64,000 bases of DNA from Oceanomicrobium pacificus. GTDB lineage: Bacteria; Pseudomonadota; Alphaproteobacteria; Rhodobacterales; Rhodobacteraceae. Under the pieces are notes generated by a model. It saw only the letters and a list, made by a program, of their open reading frames with translations, made no database searches and was not told the DNA's origin. Both the position numbers and the translations under genes were made by a program. How positions within the stretch are numbered: position 1 is the first letter of the stretch; the number at the start of each line of letters is the position of its first letter. The DNA lies in the NCBI RefSeq assembly GCF_009833495.1, contig NZ_WUWG01000001.1, forward strand, positions 1,054,001-1,118,000. The letters are read 5' to 3'. This document shows, in pieces, positions 38,152 through 47,353 of this stretch.

Positions 38152-38490
38152 TCAGAGCGCTTCGTCGCCCGTCTCGCCGGTGCGGACGCGGACGGCCTGC
38201 TCGACATCGAGCACGAAGACCTTGCCGTCGCCGATCTTGCCGGTCTTGGCGGTCTCGGAAAGCGTATCGACAACCTTGGCGGCATCGCCGTCGGAGACGA
38301 CCATCTCGAGTTTGATCTTGGGGACGAAGTTCACGACATATTCTGCGCCGCGATAGATTTCGGTATGGCCGGACTGGCGGCCGTAGCCTTTAACTTCAGA
38401 GACCATCAGTCCCTGGACGCCGATGCCGGTCAGGGCCTCGCGGACCTCCTCCAGCTTGAACGGCTTGATGACAGCGATAACAAGTTTCAT
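38152..38490 (-). CDS. glnK: PII nitrogen regulatory protein GlnK
   Basis: GlnK senses 2-oxoglutarate, ATP/ADP and glutamine status and blocks the AmtB pore. The 112-residue protein has the T-loop GRQSGHTEIYRGAEYVVNFVPK with the uridylylated tyrosine at 51, and the B-loop TGKIGDGKVFV. The glnK-amtB pair is the usual nitrogen-control operon. The 288-base divergent region to the PBP gene holds the promoter. Confidence 0.96.
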   Translation of the reverse strand: MKLVIAVIKPFKLEEVREALTGIGVQGLMVSEVKGYGRQSGHTEIYRGAEYVVNFVPKIKLEMVVSDGDAAKVVDTLSETAKTGKIGDGKVFVLDVEQAVRVRTGETGDEAL

Positions 38491-38635
38491 TCGGTTCGTT
38501 TCCCTCCTGGGCTCGCCTGTGCCGGGCTGACACGGGAGACCCCGCAACTGGCCGCAGCGATAGGAAGGGAATGGCGGGATTCCGCTGGCCAGAGAAGAAT
38601 TTGATGCATTCCGAGGCGCATGAATCGCGGTTTGG

Positions 38636-38652
38636 TGTGCAATTTGTGCACA
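38636..38652. promoter_or_regulatory. Dyad in the glnK/pbp intergenic region
   Basis: TGTGCA-ATTTG-TGCACA is a perfect 6-base dyad beside a TTGACA box (38658-38663) pointing at the PBP gene. Its GTGCA/TGCAC halves recall nitrogen-regulator sites but not in the canonical NtrC order. Two GANTC sites (38578-38582, 38622-38626) lie between it and glnK. Confidence 0.45.
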
Positions 38653-38778
38653 TTTTTTTGACAATGGTTAAAAAATGGTCAGATCACTTGTCCTGCAGCG
38701 CAGCAAAAGCGGGGTGCACAAATCGGGCGCTTCCGCGTATGCTGGCGGCAAAACAAACAAGAGCAGGTATCCGGTCCG

Positions 38779-40842
38779 ATGGCGAAGTCGGCGAAGCAGG
38801 CGTCCCCGCAGCGCAAGCCGGGGTTTATCGAGCGTTTCTTGAGATGGGTGTTCCGCACCCTGTTCCGCGTCACATGGTGGGTCGGGATCCGGGTCGCGAT
38901 CGTGGGCGGGCTCGTGCTCGGCGGCGCGACCGCCTACTATTATTTCAAGCTCCCCCCGATGGAGACATTGCTCGACGGGCGCGCCGGCGGTTCGGTCACG
39001 ATGCTCGACCATCGTGGCAAGGTATTTGCATGGCGGGGCCAGCAGTTTGACGGCTCGCTGCGCGCCGAAACCGTGTCGCCGGTGCTGCGCAATGCGGTGA
39101 TCGCGACCGAGGACAAGCGCTTCTACCGCCATTTCGGCATCTCGCCGCGCGGCATTGCGGGCGCGATCCGGATCAACCTCTCGGAGGGGCGCGGCCCGCT
39201 CGAAGGGCATGGCGGGTCGACCATCACCCAGCAGGTCGCCAAGCTCCTGTGTCTGGGCGAGGACGGGACCGAGGCCGAGTGCCGGCGTCAGAGCCTTGCG
39301 CGGAAGATCAAGGAAGTGCCCTTCTCCATGGCGATGGAGCTGAAATACGATAAGAACGGCATTCTCTCGATCTATCTCAACCGGGCTTATCTCGGCGCGG
39401 GCGCACACGGGTTCGAGGCCGCCGCGCAGCGCTATTTCAACAAGTCCGCGCGCGACGTGACCGCGGCAGAGGCCGCCATGCTGGCCGGCCTTCTGACCGC
39501 GCCCACACGCTATGCACCGACGACCAATCTGGAACGGTCGCAGGCGCGGGCGGAAACGGTCGTGGGGCTGATGGAAACCCAGGGCTACCTGACCCGTGTG
39601 GAAGCCGATATCGCACGGGCCAACCCTGCAACCCTGTCGAGTGCCGCACGCGATCTGGCGGGCGAGGCCTTTGCCGACTGGGTGATGCAGGACGCGCCCG
39701 ACTATCTGACCCGCAACACGACCGAGGATGTCGCCTTTCTGACAACCTTCGACGCGCGCATCCAGAAAGCGGCGGAATCGGCGCTGGAACATGTGTTCGC
39801 AACCAAGGTGCGCGAGGGGTCGAAGGCGCAGGCCGCGATTGTCGTCATGTCGCCTGACGGGGCGGTGCGGGCGATTGTCGGCGGGCGCGACATCGACGCC
39901 GGACCGGGCAGCTTCAACCGCGCGACGCAGGCGATGCGGCAGACCGGTTCCTCTTTCAAGCCGTTCGTCTATGCGGCGGCGCTGGAATCGGGGATGAACC
40001 CGCTCGACATCGTTGTGGACGAACCGATCACGATCAACGTGCCGGGCTCGGGTCCATACAGCCCGAAGAATTACACACGCGAGTTTCGCGGACCGATCAC
40101 CCTGACCGAAGCGCTGGCGCAGTCGGTCAACACGGTTGCCGTGCGCGTGTCCGAGCAGGTCGGCCGCGGCCGGGTGCAGGCGGTGGCGCAGGATTTCGGC
40201 ATCGACAGCCCGCTGGCCGCCGGTCCAGCGCTGGCGCTGGGCGCATCGGAATCGACCCTGATCGAGATGACAGGTGCCTATGCAGGGTTCCTCAATGGCG
40301 GACGTCGGACCTCGCCCTATGGCTGGCTCGACCTTCGGCTGCGCGGCGACGATCAGGTGCTGATGAGCGCCGACCGCGAACAGGGATACCGGGTGATCAA
40401 CGAACGCGCGGCCGGGCATCTTGTCTATATGCTCAATCAAGTTGTGGAGACCGGCACCGGCGGGCGCGCGCGGCTGCCCGACGGGCGGCCGGCCGCCGGC
40501 AAGACGGGCACCACGCAGGGCGCGCGCGACGCCTGGTTCATCGGCTTCACCGGCGACTATGTGACCGGTGTCTGGATGGGCTATGACGACAATTCCAAGC
40601 TGACCGGCGTCACCGGCGGCGGCCTGCCGGCCGAGATCTGGCGCGAAACCATGGTGCGGGTCCACGAAGGGCTGCCGCCACGCCCGTTGCCGCTCATCGT
40701 GCCCGAGCCACCGCGTCAGGGGCTGGATGATCTCTTCACCGTCAATATCGACGGCGCCTCCATCGACGAGAAGGTGGAAAGCGTCGCCAAGACCATTTTC
40801 GAGGATGTTCTGAACGGGCTGCTGGGGCGCAACACCAACTAG
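38779..40842 (+). CDS. Class A penicillin-binding protein (PBP1A family)
   Basis: A 687-residue bifunctional peptidoglycan synthase. One N-terminal membrane helix (about 34-55) is followed by the glycosyltransferase GT51 domain (ATEDKRFYRHFGI with the catalytic Glu, GGSTITQQ, RKIKEV, ILSIYLNRAYLG). The transpeptidase domain follows, with SSFK (TGSSFKPF), SVN and KTGTT (GKTGTT). It makes and cross-links glycan strands in the periplasm. Its first 20 residues are basic and cytoplasmic. Divergent from glnK. Confidence 0.94.
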   Translation: MAKSAKQASPQRKPGFIERFLRWVFRTLFRVTWWVGIRVAIVGGLVLGGATAYYYFKLPPMETLLDGRAGGSVTMLDHRGKVFAWRGQQFDGSLRAETVSPVLRNAVIATEDKRFYRHFGISPRGIAGAIRINLSEGRGPLEGHGGSTITQQVAKLLCLGEDGTEAECRRQSLARKIKEVPFSMAMELKYDKNGILSIYLNRAYLGAGAHGFEAAAQRYFNKSARDVTAAEAAMLAGLLTAPTRYAPTTNLERSQARAETVVGLMETQGYLTRVEADIARANPATLSSAARDLAGEAFADWVMQDAPDYLTRNTTEDVAFLTTFDARIQKAAESALEHVFATKVREGSKAQAAIVVMSPDGAVRAIVGGRDIDAGPGSFNRATQAMRQTGSSFKPFVYAAALESGMNPLDIVVDEPITINVPGSGPYSPKNYTREFRGPITLTEALAQSVNTVAVRVSEQVGRGRVQAVAQDFGIDSPLAAGPALALGASESTLIEMTGAYAGFLNGGRRTSPYGWLDLRLRGDDQVLMSADREQGYRVINERAAGHLVYMLNQVVETGTGGRARLPDGRPAAGKTGTTQGARDAWFIGFTGDYVTGVWMGYDDNSKLTGVTGGGLPAEIWRETMVRVHEGLPPRPLPLIVPEPPRQGLDDLFTVNIDGASIDEKVESVAKTIFEDVLNGLLGRNTN

Positions 40843-40857
40843 GGCGTCACAAACGCA

Positions 40858-40884
40858 AAAGGGCGGACCTGCGGCCCGCCCTTT
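40858..40884. terminator. Hairpin between the PBP gene and mlaC
   Basis: AAAGGGCGG (40858-40866) pairs with CCGCCCTTT (40876-40884) around a 9-base loop, between convergent genes. The stem ends in A/T runs, so it can terminate both. Confidence 0.8.
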
Positions 40885-40903
40885 CGGTCACCTGTTCCCG
40901 TGA

Positions 40904-41527
40904 TCAGCCCGCAGTGCGCAGGTCTGCGGTCAGCTTGTCGATATTGTTGCCACGCGCGGCGAGCATCTGCCCGATCTCCTCGCGCTCCGACGAGAGCAGC
41001 GAAATCCCTTCGATGATCAGGTTGTAGATCTTGATCGACCCGCTCCGGTTGGACACCTGGAACTCGACCGCGATCGGCGCGCGGCCTGGTACGCGGGCCT
41101 CGCCCTCCACCAGCACGCCCTTGTTGCCGGCATCGCGCACCCGCGTCACCGCGAAGCTGGACCCTTTGAAATCGGCGAACCGCTTGCCGTACTTGCGGGC
41201 CAGATAGGGTTGGTAGGCCGCCACATAGGCGCGTTTCTGGGCGTCGCTTGCCGACCGCCAAGCATTGCCGAGCGACGAGCGCGAAATGATCGCCATATCG
41301 GCATATTTCGACAGGATGCGCTGGAAGTCATTCACCGCCTGACCGGTCGACTTGCCGGAATTGACCACCGCGAGCACGTCGCGCATGGCCGCTTCCACAT
41401 GTGCCTGACCCTGTGCCGTGCTCTGGGCCGCGGCGGGCATGGCCGCCAGCAGCAGACCGGCGCCCGCGACGAGACCCAGTGCCCCGCGGCGGGAAAAGCA
41501 AGTGCGGTCATTCGAGTAGGTCGGCAT
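40904..41527 (-). CDS. mlaC: MlaC-type phospholipid-transport periplasmic protein
   Basis: MlaC ferries phospholipids between the outer membrane MlaA complex and the inner-membrane Mla ABC transporter. The 207-residue protein has a signal peptide with a twin Arg (FSRRGALGLVAGAGLLLAAMPAAAQ), possibly Tat-dependent, then a Ttg2/MlaC core (FQRILSKYADMAIISRSSLGNAWRSAS, YNLIIEGISLLSSEREEI). The ATG at 41527 lies inside the mlaA 3' end, a 20-base overlap. The MlaFEDB parts are not in the window. Confidence 0.9.
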   Translation of the reverse strand: MPTYSNDRTCFSRRGALGLVAGAGLLLAAMPAAAQSTAQGQAHVEAAMRDVLAVVNSGKSTGQAVNDFQRILSKYADMAIISRSSLGNAWRSASDAQKRAYVAAYQPYLARKYGKRFADFKGSSFAVTRVRDAGNKGVLVEGEARVPGRAPIAVEFQVSNRSGSIKIYNLIIEGISLLSSEREEIGQMLAARGNNIDKLTADLRTAG

Positions 41528-42245
41528 AGGGGTCCTCCAGATTCTCGATCGTTGTTTCACCTTCCGCCCGGGCCCGCAGAAACTGCAGATAGGCGGTGCG
41601 GGCAGCGATATAGCTGTCCTCGCTATCATAGAACACGCTGTCGATCGTGGAGCCGAAGGTCTGGCGGTCCTCGACCAGCGTCAGTCCGGTGCCCACGATA
41701 ATATAGTTCGACACGGTTGTCGGCACGATGCTCGTATAGGGGTTCGAGAAGAAGTCCACGAACCGCCCCAAAGCCTCGCGCTCGGTGCTCGGGCCGAGGA
41801 AGGGCAGGACCACATAGGGGCCCTCGTTGACGCCGAAATCCTCCAGCGTCTCGCCAAATCCGGTGCGCCGTTCCTCGAATTGGAAATCGGTGGCCGGGTC
41901 GAGCAGCCCGCCGAGTCCAAGCACCGTGTTGAACGAGAACCGCGCGACCGTATGGCCCGCATCCTCGAACTCGCCCTGCAGCACGTGGTTCACCGCGATG
42001 GCGGGCTGTTCGAGATTGGTGATCACATTGCGCAGGAAGATGCGGAAAATCTCCGGCACATAGGTGACATAGCCCTTGGAAAAGGGGCGCACGACATTCC
42101 TGTCGAGGCTCACGTTCGCATTGTGCGTGGCTCGGTTCTGCTCTTCAAATGGATCGAAGACGGTCGATGTGGGGTCCGGGTTCGCGGCACAGCCAGCCAA
42201 TCCCAGAACCGCACAAGCGGCCAGACTTCTGCTTTTCCACCCCAT
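41508..42245 (-). CDS. mlaA: MlaA (VacJ) outer-membrane lipoprotein
   Basis: MlaA removes mislocalised phospholipids from the outer leaflet. The 245-residue protein has a lipobox GLAGC with the acylated Cys at 19, FDPFEEQNRATHNAN, the RVITNLEQP-type helix (here RNVITNLEQPAIAVNHVLQG), and DFGVNEGPYVVLPFLGPSTER, the strongest family signature. First gene of the mlaA-mlaC unit. Confidence 0.94.
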   Translation of the reverse strand: MGWKSRSLAACAVLGLAGCAANPDPTSTVFDPFEEQNRATHNANVSLDRNVVRPFSKGYVTYVPEIFRIFLRNVITNLEQPAIAVNHVLQGEFEDAGHTVARFSFNTVLGLGGLLDPATDFQFEERRTGFGETLEDFGVNEGPYVVLPFLGPSTEREALGRFVDFFSNPYTSIVPTTVSNYIIVGTGLTLVEDRQTFGSTIDSVFYDSEDSYIAARTAYLQFLRARAEGETTIENLEDPYADLLE

Positions 42246-42441
42246 CCGTCAGCTGCCCCTCGTGAAAATCGGACCGGTAGTCGAAATCTATTCCCTCGCC
42301 ATATAGGTGTTTGCGCGGCATTTCCATCGGCTCCAGCGGTTTCCTGCTCAAGAATGTGCGATCAGGGTCACGGCAGGGCGCAGATTGCGCCAATTTTGTC
42401 ACGCTCTGTGGCGCGACGGGGCCAGATCGGGGCGTTGCCAC

Positions 42442-42475
42442 AGAAAACGCCCTGCATCGGGGCGGATGCAGGGCG
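42442..42475 (-). terminator. Terminator after udh
   Basis: An 11-base-pair stem, CGCCCTGCATC/GATGCAGGGCG (42448-42475), with a 6-base loop; on the minus strand it is followed by TTTTCTG. It ends the minus-strand half of the uronate locus. Confidence 0.85.
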
Positions 42476-42502
42476 CGAAAAGGCGCGACAGCTGTCTGCG
42501 CC

Positions 42503-43303
42503 TCAATCCTCGTGAATGCCATCGGCGCAGAAGGCGCCGCCGTGATAGACCGCGTTTACATCATCAAGGCCCGGCCGCTCGGCCTCGGCGTCGACCTTGG
42601 CGCGGTAGGCTTCCGCATTGTCCTTGGGCTGCCAGCCGATATAGGCAACCTCCCGATTGTCCCACCATGAGGCGTCGTTCGCCGATGCGCCGTAGATGAT
42701 CGGGCAGCCGAGCTTCGGCACCATGAAGATGCGCTCGATCATCAGGATGAAATCGTCATAGCTCATCCAGGTGGAGAGCATCCGGTGGTTGCGCGGCTCG
42801 GGGAAGCAGGAGCCGATGCGCACGCAGGCCGTCTCGATCCCGAACTTGTCGTGATACATGCTCGCCATGGCTTCGCCGAAGACCTTGGACACGCCATAGA
42901 GCCCGTCCGGCCGTGTCGGGGACTTGGCGTCGAGCCTGTCGGTCTGCTTGTGGTAGCCGATGGCGTGGTTGGAGCTGGCAAAGACGATCCGCGGTGTCAC
43001 GCTCGACTTGCGCGCGGCCTCGTAGAGGTTGAACATCCCGTCGATATTGGCGCTGCGGATGGTCTCCCATTTGGCCTCCGTCGCCTGGCCGCCCATGTGG
43101 ACGATGCCGTCGCACCCGTCGACGAGCGCTTCGACCGCATCCTTGTCGGACAGGTCGCAATAGACGATTTCCTCGTGGGGGGCGGCCTCGCCCAGCCCCT
43201 TGCGGGCGCTCAGCCGGACGGATTCGGCAATCGGGGCAAGCCGTTCGCGGCAGACCGCGCCAAGATTGCCGTTGGCACCGGTGATCAGCAGTTTTTTCAG
43301 CAT
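42503..43303 (-). CDS. udh: Uronate dehydrogenase
   Basis: Udh is an NAD-dependent enzyme oxidising glucuronate or galacturonate to the aldarolactone. The 266-residue extended-SDR protein has TGANGNLG at 8-15 and Y136-x-x-x-K140 (YGVSK), plus the family-specific run VRIGSCFPEPRNHRMLSTWMSYDD and YGASANDASWWDN...WQPKDNAEA. These segments separate Udh from general epimerases. It is followed by a terminator and preceded 40 bases upstream by a sugar-acid dehydratase gene under the same regulator. Confidence 0.92.
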   Translation of the reverse strand: MLKKLLITGANGNLGAVCRERLAPIAESVRLSARKGLGEAAPHEEIVYCDLSDKDAVEALVDGCDGIVHMGGQATEAKWETIRSANIDGMFNLYEAARKSSVTPRIVFASSNHAIGYHKQTDRLDAKSPTRPDGLYGVSKVFGEAMASMYHDKFGIETACVRIGSCFPEPRNHRMLSTWMSYDDFILMIERIFMVPKLGCPIIYGASANDASWWDNREVAYIGWQPKDNAEAYRAKVDAEAERPGLDDVNAVYHGGAFCADGIHED

Positions 43304-43343
43304 GTCTTTCTCGTTGATATGCGGGGATGGTCGGCAGGAGGGC

Positions 43344-44522
43344 TCAGGTATAGCCGGTCGACCCGTCTGGGCGGACCGGCAGCTTGCGCTCCCAGTGGAT
43401 GTAATGGTCGGATTGCAGGTAATCCTCGTCGATCTCGACCCCCCAGCCGGGGCGGTCGGGGCGCAGCTCCAGATGCCCGTCGACCGGCAGGTACGGATCG
43501 GTCACATAGGCCGCCTTCTGCTCCTCGGGCGCAAGATCGCGGCTCAGATAGGCGATGGTGCCGGGCAGACGGTATTCGAGGATCTTGAAGTTGGGACAGG
43601 CCGCGGCAAAATGCAGGTTCACGGCGGTCGCGAGCGGGCCCATCGGATTGTGGGGCGCGACGGGAACGTAGAAGGATTCCGCCATCATCGCGATCTTGCG
43701 CATCTCCAGCAGGCCGCCGACGACGCATATATCGGGCTGGATGATGTCCGCCCCGCCAACCTGCAACAGACGCAGGAACTCGAATTTCGAGTAGAGGCTC
43801 TCGCCGGTGGCGAGCGGCACGTTCACTTCCGATTTCAAGCGTCCCCAGGCCTCGAAATTCTCTGGTCGCATCGGTTCTTCGTAGAACAGCGGATTGAAGG
43901 GCGCGAGTGCGTTGCCAAGCTGCGCCGCCTGCCACGGTTCGAAAATCTTGGCATGCGCGTCGAAGGCAAACTCGTAGTCGGGGCAGAGCGAAGTCAGTTC
44001 CGCCACCCAGTCGGTGGTCGCCCGCAGCATCTTGCCCCACGGGGTCGCATGCATATCCGCGCGGTAGGGTGACAGTTTGAACGCCGTCAGCCCGTAGTCG
44101 GCATTCATCCGGTCGCAATGGTCTTTCACCTTGTCGGGCTCGGGGGCTGAGTAGACCCCCAGATAGACCCGCACCCGGTCCCGCACATGGCCGCCAAGGA
44201 GCATGTAGACAGGCACGCCCACGGCCTTGGCGGAAATGTCCCACAGCGCATGGTCGATGGCCGAGATTGCCGCAAGCCCGAGCGCCCCGGGCGGGAAGCG
44301 CGATTGCTGGAGGAGCTTCAGGATGATCCGCTCGATCCGGCGCGGGTCCTCGCCCTCGATCTGCAGGTAGAGATAGTCGAGGAGCGGCGGCAGCGCGCGG
44401 TCGGGTCCGTGATTGTAGCATTCGCCCCAGCCGGTGATGCCCTCATCCGTGTCGATGGCGACGATGACGCGCGGGCGGTTGCCGTCGCGGGCCATGAAAC
44501 TGCGCAATCCGGTGATTTTCAT
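43344..44522 (-). CDS. Enolase-superfamily sugar-acid dehydratase, DgoD-like
   Basis: A 392-residue mandelate-racemase-group protein. The ligands and acid/base residues read in order: FKLSP (Lys), FAFDAHAK (Asp), FYEEPM (Glu), ATGESLYS (Glu), IIQPDICVVGG (Asp of the His-Asp dyad), VAPHNPMGP (His), then GVEIDEDYL. The layout follows galactonate dehydratase (DgoD). The locus suggests an aldarate, aldarolactone or aldonate substrate, for example galactarolactone cycloisomerase or galactonate dehydratase; sequence alone does not decide. It lies between the regulator and udh. Confidence 0.85.
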   Translation of the reverse strand: MKITGLRSFMARDGNRPRVIVAIDTDEGITGWGECYNHGPDRALPPLLDYLYLQIEGEDPRRIERIILKLLQQSRFPPGALGLAAISAIDHALWDISAKAVGVPVYMLLGGHVRDRVRVYLGVYSAPEPDKVKDHCDRMNADYGLTAFKLSPYRADMHATPWGKMLRATTDWVAELTSLCPDYEFAFDAHAKIFEPWQAAQLGNALAPFNPLFYEEPMRPENFEAWGRLKSEVNVPLATGESLYSKFEFLRLLQVGGADIIQPDICVVGGLLEMRKIAMMAESFYVPVAPHNPMGPLATAVNLHFAAACPNFKILEYRLPGTIAYLSRDLAPEEQKAAYVTDPYLPVDGHLELRPDRPGWGVEIDEDYLQSDHYIHWERKLPVRPDGSTGYT

Positions 44523-44580
44523 CGCTCGGTCTGCCCCTTTTCAGATGCGGGGCGGCGGGCGGGCGCGTGCAACCGGTCCA

Positions 44581-45303
44581 TCATTCCCCCTTGAAGACCC
44601 GTCGCTCGGACCCGTCGATATGGGCCTGCATCGCCTTGCGCGCGGCAGCGGCATCGCCGGCCTCCAGCGCGTCGATGACCGCCAGATGCTCGTCCGACAT
44701 GTCGCGCTTGCCGCTGCGATAGCCGGAATTTCCAAGCGACCGGACGAATTTCCCGATGAACAGCCAATGCGGCCGGAGCATGCGCACGGTCTCCACGATG
44801 AACCGGCTATTTGACAAATTTGCAATAAGTTCGTGGAACTCGATATCCGATTCCACGGTGGCCGCGCCGCTGTCCGCCTGCTTGTCCATCCGCGCCACGA
44901 GCCGGCGCAGAGCGGCAATATCTTCAGGGCCGGCATGGGCGGCCGCGAGCGCCACGGCCTCTGATTCGATGAGTTTGCGGAACCGGAAATAGCCCGCAAT
45001 GTCGTTGATCGAGTCGAGCGCAGCATAGCCGGAACCGCTGCCCGGATGGCCGCTGCTGACATAGGAACCGGAGCCCTGTCTGGAAACAATCAGGCCACTT
45101 TCCCGCAGTTTAGCAAGCGCGGAACGGATCACGGGCCGCGAGCATCCATACTGGTTGGCAAGTTCCGTTTCGCTCGGAAGCCGTTGGCCGAGCGTGAATT
45201 TTCCAAGGCGGATATCATCGAGAAGGCCTGTATAGACACGCTCCTCCAGACGCGCGCCGCGCCGGTCGGTCCGGGAAGGGGTGTTGGACAGGGCTTCTAC
45301 CAT
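44581..45303 (-). CDS. GntR-family regulator with FCD domain
   Basis: A 240-residue transcription factor. The winged helix-turn-helix spans about 20-85 (LGKFTLGQRLPSETELANQYGCSRPVIRSALAKLRESGLI) and the ligand-binding FCD domain about 100-230 (FRKLIESEAVALAAAH, ESDIEFHELIANLSNSRFI, DEHLAVIDALEAGD). It is divergent from the ABC importer operon and upstream of the dehydratase and udh genes, so it probably controls both arms of the locus by sensing a sugar acid. Confidence 0.93.
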   Translation of the reverse strand: MVEALSNTPSRTDRRGARLEERVYTGLLDDIRLGKFTLGQRLPSETELANQYGCSRPVIRSALAKLRESGLIVSRQGSGSYVSSGHPGSGSGYAALDSINDIAGYFRFRKLIESEAVALAAAHAGPEDIAALRRLVARMDKQADSGAATVESDIEFHELIANLSNSRFIVETVRMLRPHWLFIGKFVRSLGNSGYRSGKRDMSDEHLAVIDALEAGDAAAARKAMQAHIDGSERRVFKGE

Positions 45304-45428
45304 GCCGGCAGCATAGCCCCAGATTTGAATTGGTTACAAGTTGGAAAAATTAGTTTGACAGATTGACCTCTTAATGCAGACTTAACGTACTGACAGAGCG
45401 CGTTCAGGCGCGCCAAGGGAGGAAAGAA
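45304..45428. promoter_or_regulatory. Divergent control region of the uronate locus
   Basis: An AT-rich 125-base gap between the regulator and the importer genes, with TTGACA at 45355-45360 and TTGACC at 45363-45368 towards the plus strand. No clear -10 is visible. AAGGGAGGAAAG directly before the binding-protein ATG is a strong ribosome site. This is the likely operator region of the GntR protein, but I cannot define a palindrome. Confidence 0.5.
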
Positions 45429-47339
45429 ATGTCAAAGATATGGCGAAAAGCGTCGCTGGCTTCGGCCGCCATCGGCGTGTTGATGATGCCCCTCGGGGCA
45501 TTCGCATATCAGCAAGCCCCGATGCTTGATGGTATGGACCTGCCGCCTGTGGACGAACGTCTGCCGGCCAACCCCGAAGTGATCACGCCCCTGAGCGAAG
45601 TGGGCACCTATGGCGGCACGATGCGCCGCTTCCTGTCGGGGTCGAACGACCACAACTCGATCCTGCGCTTCGTCTCGCCCCAGGGCCTGACGCGCTGGAA
45701 GCCCGACTTCTCCGAAGTGATCCCGAATGTCGCGGAAAGCTGGGAAGTGAACGAGGACAGTTCCGAGTTCACCTTCAAGCTGCGCGAGGGAATGAAATGG
45801 TCCGACGGCGAGCCGTTCACCGCCGATGACATCATGTTCTTCGTCGAGGACCTGCTCCTCAACGAGGAATTCTATCCCAACGCACCGGCCCGTTTCGTCG
45901 TCGGTGGCGAGACGATGACCGCCGAGAAGATCGACGATTACACGGTGAAGCTGAAATTTGCCGCGCCCTACGGGACCTTCCTGACCGAGCTGGCCACGCC
46001 GCTCGCGCAGGAGCCGGTGCTCTGGGCCAAGCATTTCTGCAAGCAGTTCCACCCCGCCTACAATGACAATGTGCAGGCGATGGTGGACGAGACCGAGGCC
46101 GTCGAAGACTGGCCGGCCCTCTTCCGCCTGAAATGCGGCGAGGTCGAGGCCCCGAACCGCTGGGCCAATGCCGACCGTCCGACGCTCGATCCGTGGATCG
46201 TGACCGGCGACGGCTATTCGGCCGGCTCCACGCAGGTCATCATGGAGCGGAACCCCTATTTCTGGCAGGTCGACACCGAGGGCAACCAGCTGCCCTATGT
46301 CGACAAGCTGCAATGGGGCGTGGCACAGGACGCCCAGGCGATCCTTCTCGAAGCCATTGCCGGCAATATCGACATGCAGGCACGCCGCATCTCCAACCCG
46401 GCCAACAAGCCGGTCCTGTCGGAGAATATGGAAAAAGGCGGCTACAAGCTCTACGAGCGCGTGGCGTCCAACTCCAACATCATGGCTGTGCACCTGAACC
46501 ATTCGCACAAGGATCCGGTGATGCGCGAGCTGATCCGCAACAAGGATGTGCGTGTTGCCCTTTCGCTCGGGATCGACCGCGAGGAGATCATCGACATCGT
46601 CTGGCAGGGTCAGGGCGAGCCGTGGCAGATCGGGCCGTCGAAGAGCCATGTGCTCTACAACGAACAGCTCGGCACCCAGTTCACCGAATATGATCCGGAC
46701 CGGGCCAACGAACTGCTCGATGCGGCCGGTCTGACCGAGCGCAACGGTGACGGCATCCGCCTGATGCCCGATGGTCGCCCGTTCATCTTCAACGTGAACT
46801 TCCCGGGCGTCGAACAGCCCGACTGGGGTGACGCGCTGGAGATCATCCGCGAGCAGTGGGCCGAGATCGGTGTCGGTCTGACCACGTCGAGCGTGGAACG
46901 GTCGATCTACTACAGCCGCGGTGAGGCCAACGAGCATGACTTCATGGTCTGGGGCGCACCGGGCGGTCTCGATCCGACGCTCAGCCCGCGTGACGTGGTC
47001 TCGATCCACCCGCAGGCCAGCTGGTTCTCGATCCCGTGGACGCGCTGGTATCTGTCGGGCGGCAAGGACGGCGAAGAGCCGCCGGAGAGCATGAAGAAAC
47101 GTCTGGCCCTCTATGATGCCTTCAAGGCAGAGGCTGACCAGGCCAAGGCGCTCGACATCTTCCGCGAGATCCACCAGATCGCGGCCGACGAGTTCGAGTT
47201 CTTCGGCATCTCCACCGCACCGAACCAGTGGGGCGTCGTGAACGCCAAGCTGCGCAACGTGCCGGAAAGCCTGCCGGGCGCATGGATGTACCCCGATCCG
47301 GGTCCGACCCTGCCGCAGCAGTATTTCTTCGCCGAGTAA
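45429..47339 (+). CDS. ABC importer substrate-binding protein, Dpp/Opp family
   Basis: A 636-residue periplasmic solute-binding protein (SBP_bac_5 family). The signal peptide ends near residue 26 (GAFA-YQQ). Family features include ESWEVNEDSSEFTFKLREGMKWSDGEPFTADDIMFF and DVRVALSLGIDREEIID. It is longer than E. coli DppA/OppA, as in family members that bind oligosaccharides. With sugar-acid enzymes all around, a uronate oligosaccharide is a plausible ligand; this is inference. Confidence 0.92.
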   Translation: MSKIWRKASLASAAIGVLMMPLGAFAYQQAPMLDGMDLPPVDERLPANPEVITPLSEVGTYGGTMRRFLSGSNDHNSILRFVSPQGLTRWKPDFSEVIPNVAESWEVNEDSSEFTFKLREGMKWSDGEPFTADDIMFFVEDLLLNEEFYPNAPARFVVGGETMTAEKIDDYTVKLKFAAPYGTFLTELATPLAQEPVLWAKHFCKQFHPAYNDNVQAMVDETEAVEDWPALFRLKCGEVEAPNRWANADRPTLDPWIVTGDGYSAGSTQVIMERNPYFWQVDTEGNQLPYVDKLQWGVAQDAQAILLEAIAGNIDMQARRISNPANKPVLSENMEKGGYKLYERVASNSNIMAVHLNHSHKDPVMRELIRNKDVRVALSLGIDREEIIDIVWQGQGEPWQIGPSKSHVLYNEQLGTQFTEYDPDRANELLDAAGLTERNGDGIRLMPDGRPFIFNVNFPGVEQPDWGDALEIIREQWAEIGVGLTTSSVERSIYYSRGEANEHDFMVWGAPGGLDPTLSPRDVVSIHPQASWFSIPWTRWYLSGGKDGEEPPESMKKRLALYDAFKAEADQAKALDIFREIHQIAADEFEFFGISTAPNQWGVVNAKLRNVPESLPGAWMYPDPGPTLPQQYFFAE

Positions 47340-47353
47340 GGCCTTGAAATGAC

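Noticed and set aside
36588-38315. 575-codon plus-strand frame opposite amtB
   Set aside because: Composed of charged repeats such as DGHDAGD and EERR with no domain, and fully antisense to amtB.
38636-38655. Possible sigma-54 promoter for glnK (TGCAC...TTGCA on the minus strand)
   Set aside because: The spacing between the two elements is 2 bases too short for a -24/-12 promoter.
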